Positions 28,105-38,523 of a DNA stretch of 64,000 nt are shown here, one piece after another. Position numbers and translations under genes: made by a program. Positions within the stretch are counted from its first letter, which is position 1; each line of letters opens with the position of its first letter. The DNA comes from an uncultured Rickettsiales bacterium (GTDB lineage Bacteria > Pseudomonadota > Alphaproteobacteria > Rickettsiales > Rickettsiaceae). The notes below the pieces were generated by a model. That model was given only the letters and a program-made list of their open reading frames with translations, was not told the origin of the DNA and did no database searches. The stretch spans positions 62,001 to 126,000 of the forward strand of contig CAJBEU010000002.1 of NCBI GenBank assembly GCA_903952265.1, written 5' to 3'.

Positions 28105-28863
28105 ATGCTATTTAGTAACCTTACCACAAGGAAAATACAGGCACATTTAAGAAATTTCATATTCATATTTAAGCTACTTTTGGTTTGTACGAGCGTAGTT
28201 TTAGCATACTTTGGCTTTCCTAAAATCTTGTACTTAAAATTTGCATCAGACATGAAGAAATCTGGGTTTTACCTGAATAACGTGGTAATTCATGGAATAT
28301 CTAATTTACCCAAACAAGATGTTTGTCATTTTATCGACTATTCTGAGGACACCTTTATTTTTGATGTGGATCCTGTGGCAATTGCACGCAAAGTCAAAGA
28401 CAATCCTTGGGTTGAAAGTTGTATTATTCGCAGACAATTACCAAATTCTTTGTATATAAAAATATTTGAACGTAGCCCAATAGCTATATGGCAGCACGGA
28501 CATAGATATTACCTAATAGACCAAGATGGGTGTTGTATAGGAGGCAAACAGTTAGTTGGTTGTGAAAAATTTACTAAATTAGTTCATGTTGTTGGCAAAG
28601 GAGCAAATTTATATGCTCATCAGTTGATTGTGCAAATAAATGAAGATCCACTTTTAAGTGCAAAAGTTTGTACAGCAGTGCGCTATGGAGAGCGCAGATG
28701 GAACATTTTCTTAGACGAAATTGTAGTACAGATGCCAGAAAGAAATTTTTCCAGGGCATGGAAATATTTAGGTGAAATGCATAAAAACTGTAAGCTTTTC
28801 GGTTGTGGGATAAAATCTATAGATCTGAGAAACGAAAGCAAATTCTACATAGAATACTACTAG
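28105..28863 (+). CDS. ftsQ: Cell division protein FtsQ
   Basis: FtsQ links early and late divisome proteins across the inner membrane. The 252 residues have a short cytoplasmic segment, one membrane helix at about 15-33 (LLLVCTSVVLAYFGF), a POTRA domain (VVIHGISNLPKQDV to LYIKIFERSP) and a beta domain (AIWQHGHRYYLIDQDG). It follows ddl as in the classical dcw cluster, but ftsA does not follow: obgE converges from the other strand with a one-base gap. The DNA of the membrane helix is duplicated at 30945-30996. Confidence 0.92.
   Translation: MLFSNLTTRKIQAHLRNFIFIFKLLLVCTSVVLAYFGFPKILYLKFASDMKKSGFYLNNVVIHGISNLPKQDVCHFIDYSEDTFIFDVDPVAIARKVKDNPWVESCIIRRQLPNSLYIKIFERSPIAIWQHGHRYYLIDQDGCCIGGKQLVGCEKFTKLVHVVGKGANLYAHQLIVQINEDPLLSAKVCTAVRYGERRWNIFLDEIVVQMPERNFSRAWKYLGEMHKNCKLFGCGIKSIDLRNESKFYIEYY
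28160..28211 (+). repeat. 52-bp repeat, copy 1 (inside ftsQ)
   Basis: This segment encodes the transmembrane helix of FtsQ and recurs at 30945-30996 with 50 of 52 bases identical (differences at 28164 and 28180). Because it codes for a required part of FtsQ, this is probably the source copy. Confidence 0.85.
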
Positions 28864-28864
28864 C

Positions 28865-29866
28865 TCAAGTTTGCCTTTCAGATGCTTTAAGCTGGGTTAT
28901 TGCTGCAATTAGAACATTTTTGATTCCTAGAGGTTGTTCACGAGATACAGCATAAGGCTCTTTTTTTATGCATTGAGCTATTAGCTCCTTTTTTTGCAAC
29001 AATATTTTTTCTGGTAAAAGGTCACATTTTGTCAGGCAAGTAATAATGGGTTTTGCCAGCATTTTGGGTGAATATTTCATTAGTTCCATCCTTATCGTAT
29101 TACAGTCTTGCTCAATATCTGTGCTTGTACAGTCAACTAGGTGTATTATTGATTTGCATCTTTCTATGTGTTGCAAAAAGTTATGACCCAATCCCTTTCC
29201 TTCAGATGCATCTTTTATTAGACCAGGTGTATCGGCTATTGTATGCTTAATGTCGCCATAATATAAGGTTCCCAGGTGGGGTATTAATGTAGAAAAAGGG
29301 TAGTCAGCTACTAAAGATTTAGAGGGCGTTAGTATGTTCAAAAAAGTAGATTTTCCTGCGTTAGGTAACCCTATTAAACCAACGTCTGCGATAAGCTTTA
29401 GTTGTAAATTCAGAGACATTTCTTTGCCTTCTTCTCCGGGCACACTAGTGCGTGGAGCCTGATTTGTAGAAGATTTAAAACAGCTGTTGCCAGCTCCACC
29501 CTTACCACCATGTAGAAGCAAAAACTCCTCTTTATCTTTTGTAAAGTCGTACAAAAGCACCATGCTTTCAGCTTCATATACCTGAGTGCCTACTGGAACT
29601 TTCAAAATCAGATCAGGGCCTGCTTTGCCTGTAGATCTGTTTTTTCGTCCAGGGCTTCCATTTTCTGCAAAGAAATGCCTCTGATATTTATAAAAAATTA
29701 GGCTGGATATGCTTTCTTCAGAGATAATTTTTACACCTCCCCCCTTGCCCCCATTGCCGCCGTTAGGGCCCCCTTTTGGTGCAAAGATTTCTCTACGAAA
29801 GCTTGAGCATCCATTTCCTCCTTTTCCACTGCTAACATGAATGGTAGCTTGATCGCAAAATTGCAC
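28865..29866 (-). CDS. obgE: Obg GTPase (CgtA)
   Basis: ObgE is an essential GTPase in 50S ribosome maturation and stress signalling. It has the glycine-rich Obg fold (GGNGGKGGGV, GGKGGAGNSCF), G1 motif GLPNAGKST, G3 DTPGL and G4 TKCD. The length is 333 residues, with no C-terminal acidic extension. The start is GTG at 29866. The ribosomal protein genes rplU and rpmA, frequent upstream partners, are not adjacent; a divergent ABC ATPase gene is. Confidence 0.96.
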   Translation of the reverse strand: MQFCDQATIHVSSGKGGNGCSSFRREIFAPKGGPNGGNGGKGGGVKIISEESISSLIFYKYQRHFFAENGSPGRKNRSTGKAGPDLILKVPVGTQVYEAESMVLLYDFTKDKEEFLLLHGGKGGAGNSCFKSSTNQAPRTSVPGEEGKEMSLNLQLKLIADVGLIGLPNAGKSTFLNILTPSKSLVADYPFSTLIPHLGTLYYGDIKHTIADTPGLIKDASEGKGLGHNFLQHIERCKSIIHLVDCTSTDIEQDCNTIRMELMKYSPKMLAKPIITCLTKCDLLPEKILLQKKELIAQCIKKEPYAVSREQPLGIKNVLIAAITQLKASERQT

Positions 29867-29907
29867 TTTAAAAATGTCTTAATTATTTGAAAGAAAACTA
29901 AAAATTA

Positions 29908-30888
29908 GTGATACAATCGACATATGATTTTAACATAGTTACTCTTTCTGTGAATAATACAGCTGTTACGATAAAAGGTCTAAACAAAGTTTATCAAGGA
30001 AAAAATGGTAAACAGTTCTTTGCTTTACAAAACCTAGATCTAGAAATACCTCGCGGAAGCTGCTGCGCGTTATTGGGACCTAATGGGGCAGGAAAATCTA
30101 CACTGATTAATATTCTGGCCGGAAGCGTAACTAAGACTTCCGGCACGGTGAATGTTTTGGGATACGATCTTGATCAAGATTCAAATTTGGTAAAGCAAAA
30201 TCTTGGAGTAGTACCTCAGGAACTATTTTTAGATGTATTTTTATCTGCTTACGAAGCGCTAGAAATACACGCTGGTTATTATGGAATTAGATCAAAAAAT
30301 AGAAAGACGGATTTAATCCTAAAAGCTTTAGATTTAACTGAAAAACGGGATGCAATACCCAGAAGCTTGTCTGGAGGCATGAAGCGTAGACTTTTAGTGG
30401 GTAAAGCTTTAGTGCATTCACCGGAGGTCCTAATTCTAGACGAACCAACCGCAGGAGTAGATATAGATCTGCGAGATAAATTGTGGGAATATATTCGAGC
30501 TTTAAATAAATCTGGAACCACTATCATTCTAACTACACACTATTTGCAAGAAGCAGAAAAGCTTTGCGACTATTTTGTTTTTATCAATAAAGGCACAATC
30601 TTATCTTACAAGAAAAAAGAAGATATACGATTATGGACTGATTCTAAAAAAGTTATCGTGAGGTCGCTGAAAAAATTGCATTCAGTTCCGGAATCACTTC
30701 TGCAATACAATGCAAAATTAGAGGATGAAGGTTATGCACTTTCAATGTTCTGTGCACTTGAATGTTTGACTCGGGCTGTAGACTTTGCTTGCAAAGAAAC
30801 AGAGGTTATAGATATCGAAATACCTCCAACAGATTTAGAAACTGTTTTTAGGCAAATTATATTTAAAGACGCCTCCTCAAAACTTTAG
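29908..30888 (+). CDS. ABC transporter ATP-binding protein, ABC-2 exporter type, without adjacent permease
   Basis: The protein has Walker A GPNGAGKST (about 57-65), signature LSGGMKRR, Walker B VLILDEPTAGVD and the H-loop TTHYL, followed by a C-terminal domain of about 90 residues typical of YadG/DrrA-type exporters. In related bacteria such a subunit pairs with an ABC-2 permease encoded next door; none is found here. The start is probably GTG at 29908, with another GTG at 29950 also possible. The cargo is unknown; lipid, polysaccharide or drug export are all seen in the family. Confidence 0.85.
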   Translation: MIQSTYDFNIVTLSVNNTAVTIKGLNKVYQGKNGKQFFALQNLDLEIPRGSCCALLGPNGAGKSTLINILAGSVTKTSGTVNVLGYDLDQDSNLVKQNLGVVPQELFLDVFLSAYEALEIHAGYYGIRSKNRKTDLILKALDLTEKRDAIPRSLSGGMKRRLLVGKALVHSPEVLILDEPTAGVDIDLRDKLWEYIRALNKSGTTIILTTHYLQEAEKLCDYFVFINKGTILSYKKKEDIRLWTDSKKVIVRSLKKLHSVPESLLQYNAKLEDEGYALSMFCALECLTRAVDFACKETEVIDIEIPPTDLETVFRQIIFKDASSKL

Positions 30889-30935
30889 AGATTTGTGACC
30901 TTATGTAATTTTTGTAAATTCCACTTGGCTTTCTG

Positions 30936-31008
30936 GGTTGCTTTTATTTATATTTAAGCTACTTCTGGTTTGTACGAGCGTAGTTTTAGCATACTTGCGA
31001 AAGCAACC
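30936..31008. repeat. 52-bp repeat, copy 2, enclosed by 9-bp inverted repeats
   Basis: Between the ABC ATPase gene and rpsT, bases 30945-30996 repeat ftsQ positions 28160-28211 with two mismatches. The copy is framed by GGTTGCTTT (30936-30944) and its exact reverse complement AAAGCAACC (31000-31008). The copy has no start codon and cannot encode FtsQ. The high identity suggests a recent duplication. No target-site duplication was evident. Confidence 0.8.
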
Positions 31009-31042
31009 TCAAATGGTCAATCAGGCAAAAAGCTGCTTTCTT

Positions 31043-31327
31043 CTAGCCTAAGTTTTTGATTTTATTGGATAGCCTGCTGACTATTCTTGAAGCTTTATTT
31101 AGATGGAGCACTTTTTTTGTAGCACCCTGCATTATTGCTTTTTGCGCTATTTGAAATGCAGCAAGTGCAGAATCTTTATCTTTGGCTAACAAAACTTTTT
31201 TTACACAAGTTTTGATTTTACTAATTCTCATTTGATTTATAATCCTTCTCCTTTCGTCCCTTCTAGCAGCTTTTCTAGAAGAAGGAGAGTCTCCCCACCA
31301 GGCAACACCACTTTTTCTCTTTAACAT
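31043..31327 (-). CDS. rpsT: 30S ribosomal protein bS20
   Basis: S20 is an early-binding 30S protein of three long helices. The core RKAARRDERRRIINQMRISKIKT is readily recognised, and the C terminus VLHLNKASRIVSRLSNKIK matches. The N terminus is unusual: the typical MA(N/H).KSAKK is extended by about ten residues to include VAWWGDSPSS. The ATG at 31327 is the only sensible start. It follows rplQ after 11 bases, an addition to the end of the alpha operon that I do not know from model species. Confidence 0.93.
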   Translation of the reverse strand: MLKRKSGVAWWGDSPSSRKAARRDERRRIINQMRISKIKTCVKKVLLAKDKDSALAAFQIAQKAIMQGATKKVLHLNKASRIVSRLSNKIKNLG

Positions 31328-31338
31328 AGGATAACCTT

Positions 31339-31761
31339 TTACTGATCAACTTGATTTTCTAGTTTTTTTTCTGTTCGCAGAGTATGTGCTCCTTTTTCTT
31401 TTTCATCTCTGTCCAAAAGCTCTATGTATGCAACAGATGCCATGTCTCCATGCCTAAACCCGGCCTTTATTATGCGAGAATAGCCTCCAGGCCTTGTGGC
31501 ATATCTTGGGCCAAGCACGTTTAGAAGCTTATCTACGGCTTTTTCATCCTTAATGCTGGCAATTAGGTATCTTCTGGTAGACAAAGATGAGGTTCTTGCT
31601 TTTGTAATCAATTTCTCCACGTAAGGGCGCAACTCTTTTGCTTTTTGTAAAGTAGTCTTGATCTGTTCGTTGAGCACCAAAGAGAGGGCCATGTTAGACA
31701 ACATAGCGCTTCTATGGCTACTGGTACGATTTAGCTTACGCCCGCTTAATCTGTGTCTCAC
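31339..31761 (-). CDS. rplQ: 50S ribosomal protein bL17
   Basis: L17 lines the outside of the exit tunnel. The start [17 protein letters not shown] and the LITKAR and [12 protein letters not shown] motifs are diagnostic. Translation starts at GTG (31761), preceded by GAGG at good distance. A charged C-terminal tail of about 20 residues extends beyond the core. It is encoded directly after rpoA, as in most bacteria. Confidence 0.97.
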   Translation of the reverse strand: MRHRLSGRKLNRTSSHRSAMLSNMALSLVLNEQIKTTLQKAKELRPYVEKLITKARTSSLSTRRYLIASIKDEKAVDKLLNVLGPRYATRPGGYSRIIKAGFRHGDMASVAYIELLDRDEKEKGAHTLRTEKKLENQVDQ

Positions 31762-31776
31762 GGCTTACCTCGTTTA

Positions 31777-32802
31777 TTAAAAACAGTCTGTTTTATACTT
31801 TTGTGCCAGATCTTCTAAATTTTCTGGAGGCCACTCGGGTATTTTCATTCCAAACTTTAATCCAAGAGATGATAATACTTCTCTTATCTCATTTAAAGAC
31901 TTTCTTCCAAAGTTGGGAGTCTTAAGCATTTCAGCTTCCGTTTTTACAACTAAATCGCCAACGTAGACTATATTGGCATTTTTTAAGCAATTCTGAGATC
32001 TCACGGTCATGTCTATTCCGTCTAATTTTTTAAGAATAGCAAGATCAAAAGGAGGTTTAGAGTCTTTTATGTTAGATTCTTCTTGTATTTCTACGTCAAA
32101 GGATATGAAAGTCTGCAGCTGATCTTGTAAAATTTTGGCTGCAAGACCAAGAGCCATTTCTGCGGACAAAGCGCCTGAAGATTCTATGTACATTACAAGC
32201 TTGTCGTATCCTATTTTTTGTCCAACACGGGCCTCATCTACCTTGAAGGAGACTTTGTTAATTGGACTAAAAAGCGCATCTATCCATATGGTTCCTGGAG
32301 TAACTTCTCCATGTTCGTTTGCTCTGAGAGAATCGGCTGTTACGTAACCTTTTCCATTGTCACAAACAAGATGCATTTTCAGTTCTTTTGCCTCTGTTAT
32401 TGTGCATATGTGATGATCTGGATTCAGAATCACGATCTGATCGTCTACTGCTAGATCTTTAGCCAGAATTACTTTAGGTCCGAAAAACTGCAAAGCTATT
32501 TGCTTTTTGGTTTTGGTATTGAGCTTAATCTTGGTAGATTTTAGGTTTAAGACCAGATTGATCATGTCTTCTTCTACTCCGGAAATTGCAGAAAATTCGT
32601 GCAAAATTCCGGGGATCTGTAGGGCAACAATTGAAGAACCATGCAAAGAGGAGAGTAAAACTCTTCTAAGCGCATTACCAATTGTTGTGCCAAAGCCCCT
32701 TTCAAGAGGAGCGATGGTGATCTTATCTACGTGTCCATCTATTTTTTCAAACTGAATCTTTTCAGGCTTGATAAGTGAAGTCCAGTGTTTATTGATTGAC
32801 AT
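31777..32802 (-). CDS. rpoA: RNA polymerase alpha subunit
   Basis: The alpha dimer is the scaffold of RNA polymerase. The N-terminal domain holds LERGFGTTIGNALRRVLLSS, and the C-terminal domain, which binds UP elements and activators, has VYVGDLVVKTEAEMLKTPNFG and GLKFGM. At 341 residues it is full length. It lies between rpsK and rplQ in the conserved alpha operon order. Confidence 0.98.
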   Translation of the reverse strand: MSINKHWTSLIKPEKIQFEKIDGHVDKITIAPLERGFGTTIGNALRRVLLSSLHGSSIVALQIPGILHEFSAISGVEEDMINLVLNLKSTKIKLNTKTKKQIALQFFGPKVILAKDLAVDDQIVILNPDHHICTITEAKELKMHLVCDNGKGYVTADSLRANEHGEVTPGTIWIDALFSPINKVSFKVDEARVGQKIGYDKLVMYIESSGALSAEMALGLAAKILQDQLQTFISFDVEIQEESNIKDSKPPFDLAILKKLDGIDMTVRSQNCLKNANIVYVGDLVVKTEAEMLKTPNFGRKSLNEIREVLSSLGLKFGMKIPEWPPENLEDLAQKYKTDCF

Positions 32803-32836
32803 ATAGGTTAGATCGAGTAGAGACTGACAATTATTT

Positions 32837-33220
32837 TTATACTCTTCTTTTCTTTGGTGGTTTTACACCGTTGTGAGGTAGGGCAGATACGTCAACTATC
32901 TGAGTAACTACAAATTGCTGACTAAACAGCGCTCTCAGCGCTGACTCTCTTTGAGGTCCGGCTCCTTTTACGTTGACTGAAATTGTTTTCATGCCATGCT
33001 CTTGAGCATCTTTAGAGGCAGCTTCTACTGCGACTCGAGCCGCGTATGGAGTGGACTTTTTAGTTCCCTTAAATCCTTTTCTTCCTGCACTTGAAGAAGC
33101 CACAGTGTTTCCTTGTGTGTCTGTAAAGGTCACTATGGTGTTGTTAAACGTAGCCAATATGTGGGTTATCCCTAATGGAACATTTCTTTTTTTCTTACGC
33201 TTTGGAACTGCTGTATTCAT
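32837..33220 (-). CDS. rpsK: 30S ribosomal protein uS11
   Basis: S11 forms the platform of the 30S subunit near the E site. Conserved parts include [35 protein letters not shown] and the basic C terminus VKPPKKRRV. The 127 residues are standard. The gene is 36 bases downstream of rpsM. Confidence 0.98.
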   Translation of the reverse strand: MNTAVPKRKKKRNVPLGITHILATFNNTIVTFTDTQGNTVASSSAGRKGFKGTKKSTPYAARVAVEAASKDAQEHGMKTISVNVKGAGPQRESALRALFSQQFVVTQIVDVSALPHNGVKPPKKRRV

Positions 33221-33255
33221 GTATTAACATTAATTTTATTTGTGTGCCAACGATC

Positions 33256-33639
33256 TTATTTCTTAGCTGAAGCTTTCTTTTTACCAGCTATAGCAACAGC
33301 CTTTCCTTTCCAAGTTCTTGCATTAGAATGGGTGTTTTGACCTCTCACCGGCAACTTATTGGAGTGTCTTAGGCCTTGGTAGCATTTTATATCTTTTTTT
33401 AACTTTATGTTAAGACTTACTTCTCTTCTTAAATCTCCTTCAATTTTGCAGTCAGTCTCGATAACTTTTCTGAGATTTACCAGTTCATCTTCAGTGAGAG
33501 ACTCAACCCGCTTGGAAGGATCAAGGCCAACTTTTTCACAAATTCTTTGCGAAGAGTGAGGGCCTATTCCGTATATGTAGGTTAGAGCTATAACAACCCT
33601 CTTGCGCTGGGGTATATTAACGTTTGCTACTCTTGCCAC
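33256..33639 (-). CDS. rpsM: 30S ribosomal protein uS13
   Basis: S13 lies in the 30S head and bridges to the 50S subunit and P-site tRNA. The sequence has [12 protein letters not shown], the [10 protein letters not shown] region and the C-terminal [18 protein letters not shown]. It starts with GTG at 33639, with no visible Shine-Dalgarno. It is separated from adk by 168 bases containing a good promoter. Confidence 0.97.
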   Translation of the reverse strand: MARVANVNIPQRKRVVIALTYIYGIGPHSSQRICEKVGLDPSKRVESLTEDELVNLRKVIETDCKIEGDLRREVSLNIKLKKDIKCYQGLRHSNKLPVRGQNTHSNARTWKGKAVAIAGKKKASAKK

Positions 33640-33770
33640 AGTGTGTAATTCAGTTAATAAAAAAAGCGAGTCTCTTTGCTCTATAAAAAAGGATCCTAAA
33701 AAGGGACCAGTTACAGAAGGGAAGAGCCGAAATGGATCTCTGAATCAACAAAGAACTCATAGGAAACACG

Positions 33771-33799
33771 ACTTTAGCAGCCGGCAATCCCTGTGTCAA
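33771..33799 (-). promoter_or_regulatory. Internal promoter for rpsM-rpsK-rpoA-rplQ-rpsT
   Basis: In the 168-base gap between adk and rpsM, minus-strand TTGACA (33799-33794) and TAAAGT (33776-33771) are 17 bases apart. The -35 is perfect. It would let the distal ribosomal genes be transcribed independently of the long atp-secY-adk segment upstream, and give a leader of about 125 nt. Confidence 0.55.
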
Positions 33800-33807
33800 T
33801 AGATCCG

Positions 33808-34440
33808 TCAAGATTCTTTTTGCCAAGAATGTATGCAGTCCTTTATTTTGGTAAAAACCTTTTCTGGTGTATCTTGAGCATTGATCGTATTCAAAATTCC
33901 TTGTTCTAAAAAATAGTCAATTACTTCTATAGTTTTCTTTTGATATTCAGCAATTCTATTTCTGAAGGTATCTTCATTATCGTCTTCTCTTGTTATAAAT
34001 TCTCTGCTAAGACAAAAGTCACATTTTTTATTTATCTTGGAATCTTGAGACTCGTTGTACACTGCTTTACAGGCAGCGCAAACGTATCTTGTCCTGATTC
34101 TTTCAAGCAAGAAGTCTATGCTAATATCTAGGTGTATTGCGCGTATATTTGTTTTATGATTGTTGATTAGGAATTTGGTTTGCTGCATGCTTCTTGGATA
34201 TCCGTCTAAAACATAGCTTGCACTTTTATTTCGATTTAAAGTTTTTTCCACCATTTCGTTTACCGTATCCCCTGGAAGCAAAGATCCAGATTTTAGCATC
34301 TCTCTTATCTTTGGATTTTGGGTTGCTTCCTCTCTAAGTAGATCTCCTACTGATATTTTTTCAAAAGCTAGTTCACTACTGATCAGGCTAGCTTGAGTGC
34401 CTTTTCCTGAAGCTGGCAGTCCTATCAAAACTAATATCAT
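33808..34440 (-). CDS. adk: Adenylate kinase, zinc-lid type
   Basis: Adk interconverts ATP, ADP and AMP; in a bacterium with an ADP/ATP exchanger it balances the imported pool. The P-loop GLPASGKGT is at residues 7-15, DGYPRSMQQ follows, and the LID domain contains CAACK and CDFC, which fits a structural zinc site. The length is 210. The gene starts 4 bases after the secY stop; secY-adk-rpsM is the ancestral order. Confidence 0.96.
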   Translation of the reverse strand: MILVLIGLPASGKGTQASLISSELAFEKISVGDLLREEATQNPKIREMLKSGSLLPGDTVNEMVEKTLNRNKSASYVLDGYPRSMQQTKFLINNHKTNIRAIHLDISIDFLLERIRTRYVCAACKAVYNESQDSKINKKCDFCLSREFITREDDNEDTFRNRIAEYQKKTIEVIDYFLEQGILNTINAQDTPEKVFTKIKDCIHSWQKES

Positions 34441-34443
34441 GAA

Positions 34444-35724
34444 CTATCTTTTTTTAATCTTTTTTATCAGTGATTCGTATTTACCACTGAACATAAAGGT
34501 TTGTATTTGGGTTAGAGTGTCTAGTATCACATTCACTACGATTAAAACGCTAGTGCCACTTAGAGCAAAAGTGACTGCAAGCTCTCCAAAAAGAAGCTCT
34601 GGAAGTACGCATATGCAGCATAGGTATAGGGCCCCTATTACCGTTAGTCTCATTGATACGTAACTAAAGTATTCAGCTGTATTTTTTCCTGGTCTTTTTC
34701 CTGGTACGTAAGCACCATATTTTCTGAGATTTTCAGAGGTTTCTTCTGAGTTAAATATTGCAGCCGTACAAAAAAAGCTTATTGAAGTGATTAAAAACAT
34801 ATACAGAAGCAAAAACAACGGCTTTCCTTGACCCAGATAAGTTGCAAACCAGTTTGAAATCTTGGAATCAAATTCTATTAAATTGAGCATTGTGAGAAAA
34901 AAAGCCAATAATGATCCTGCGAAAATCGGAGGAATTACCCCAGAAGTGTTGATTTTTAAGGGCAAGTAGGTTTTATCTCCTCCATACATTTTGTTTCCGA
35001 CTTGACGTCTGGGATAGTGTATTTGTATTTTCCTTTGAGATTGCTCTACCAAAACAACCAAAGAAATCACAGCAACTATGAAAATGATAATTGCTAAAAG
35101 GGATAGTATCGAAAGCATCCCTCTTCTTGAGAGTTCCAAAGCGTGAATGATGCCACTTGGTAGTCCTGATACTATTCCTACAAATATGATCAACGAGGAT
35201 CCGTTGCCCAGGCCTTTTTTATTGATCTGTTCTGCAAGCCACACCAAAGAAAGAGTTCCAGTTAATAGCGTTATTACTGTGGTGACGGAAAATATGTTCA
35301 TATTTTCCATTGTAATTACTTTTGAGTAGGAGGTTTCTAGGCCTTTTGCAAGCCCCCAAGATTGTACTATTGCAAGAGCTATAGTGAGGTATAGTGTAAT
35401 CTGATTCATTTTTCTTTTTCCAGATTCTCCGGATCTACCAATTTCTTTTATAGAAGGATAAGTGAAGGATAAAATTTGCATTATTATGGACGCCGTAATG
35501 TAGGGCATAATGGCTAACGCAAATATCGACATTCTTCCCAAAGAGCCTCCAGATAGCATATTAAAAATGCTGAGTAGACCTCCTTGATGTTTTTGGGTGA
35601 TTTCTTGCATCAAAAGGCTATCTATTCCTGGAATTGGTATGTGTGCACCAAGCCTACATATAACTAGTATGAATATTGAGAAAAATATTCGTTGATATAA
35701 CTCTTTGGATTTATAGCTGATCAT
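34444..35724 (-). CDS. secY: SecY, protein translocase channel subunit
   Basis: SecY is the pore of the Sec translocon in the inner membrane. Ten membrane helices fit in 426 residues; conserved parts include the periplasmic plug region after GAHIPIPGID, SGGSLGRMSIFALAIMPYI and the cytoplasmic loop AEYFSYVSMRLT. The ATG overlaps the atpC stop by 4 bases (ATGA). In nearly all bacteria secY follows rplO in the spc operon, so this neighbour is unusual. Confidence 0.97.
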   Translation of the reverse strand: MISYKSKELYQRIFFSIFILVICRLGAHIPIPGIDSLLMQEITQKHQGGLLSIFNMLSGGSLGRMSIFALAIMPYITASIIMQILSFTYPSIKEIGRSGESGKRKMNQITLYLTIALAIVQSWGLAKGLETSYSKVITMENMNIFSVTTVITLLTGTLSLVWLAEQINKKGLGNGSSLIIFVGIVSGLPSGIIHALELSRRGMLSILSLLAIIIFIVAVISLVVLVEQSQRKIQIHYPRRQVGNKMYGGDKTYLPLKINTSGVIPPIFAGSLLAFFLTMLNLIEFDSKISNWFATYLGQGKPLFLLLYMFLITSISFFCTAAIFNSEETSENLRKYGAYVPGKRPGKNTAEYFSYVSMRLTVIGALYLCCICVLPELLFGELAVTFALSGTSVLIVVNVILDTLTQIQTFMFSGKYESLIKKIKKR

Positions 35725-36134
35725 GTTTTTATGTTTTGTGTATTTAAGTAATTTTTTATTACTTCACAGTCTTTTAACCTGGTTTGCCAATATTTTTGAA
35801 ATATTGAGTCTTTACCTTTTCGTTCCAAATTACTTGTGCATAGTAAAATTTGTTTATTCACTTGCTCGTCAACTAAGGCTTCGCTTATTTCAAGGGCATA
35901 TTCGCAATTAACAATTACTTTGTCGTTGTCGATAAAGGCTAATGCATTTTTTACAAAGAAGCTTCTTACAATTTTCTCAGTTTCATGTGCTTTAACTATT
36001 CCATCTTTGAGCGAAGCGCAAAGCTGAGCGTGATTTTTGAGCACGGTAATTTCTCCTTCAAGACCGGGAAGGATAGCAGAAGTTAAGCGATTTTGTAACA
36101 TTTTCTCACCGGGAGTTAGAATTTCTAAGTACAT
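35721..36134 (-). CDS. atpC: F1Fo ATP synthase epsilon subunit
   Basis: Epsilon is part of the rotor stalk and can inhibit ATP hydrolysis. The N-terminal beta sandwich is recognisable in LEILTPGEKMLQNR, the GLEGEITVLKNHAQL motif and the FFVKNALAFIDNDKVIV strand; a short helical C terminus follows. At 137 residues it is normal. It lies 20 bases after atpD and overlaps the secY start, joining the ATP synthase and protein-export genes in one transcript. Confidence 0.94.
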   Translation of the reverse strand: MYLEILTPGEKMLQNRLTSAILPGLEGEITVLKNHAQLCASLKDGIVKAHETEKIVRSFFVKNALAFIDNDKVIVNCEYALEISEALVDEQVNKQILLCTSNLERKGKDSIFQKYWQTRLKDCEVIKNYLNTQNIKT

Positions 36135-36154
36135 TCTTTATAAAATCAAAAATG

Positions 36155-38481
<2,327 letters not shown>

Positions 38482-38523
38482 TTTTACGTCAAAATTTTTT
38501 GAATCAAGTAAAGTGCTTTAAGC

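Noticed and set aside
30895-31042. CRISPR-like or tandem repeat array near the duplicated segment
   Set aside because: Only one extra copy exists, 2.8 kb from the source; there is no regular spacing and no cas gene.
33640-33807. Missing rpmJ between adk and rpsM
   Set aside because: rpmJ sometimes lies at this point, but the 168 bases encode no L36 on either strand; the gene is at 46698.
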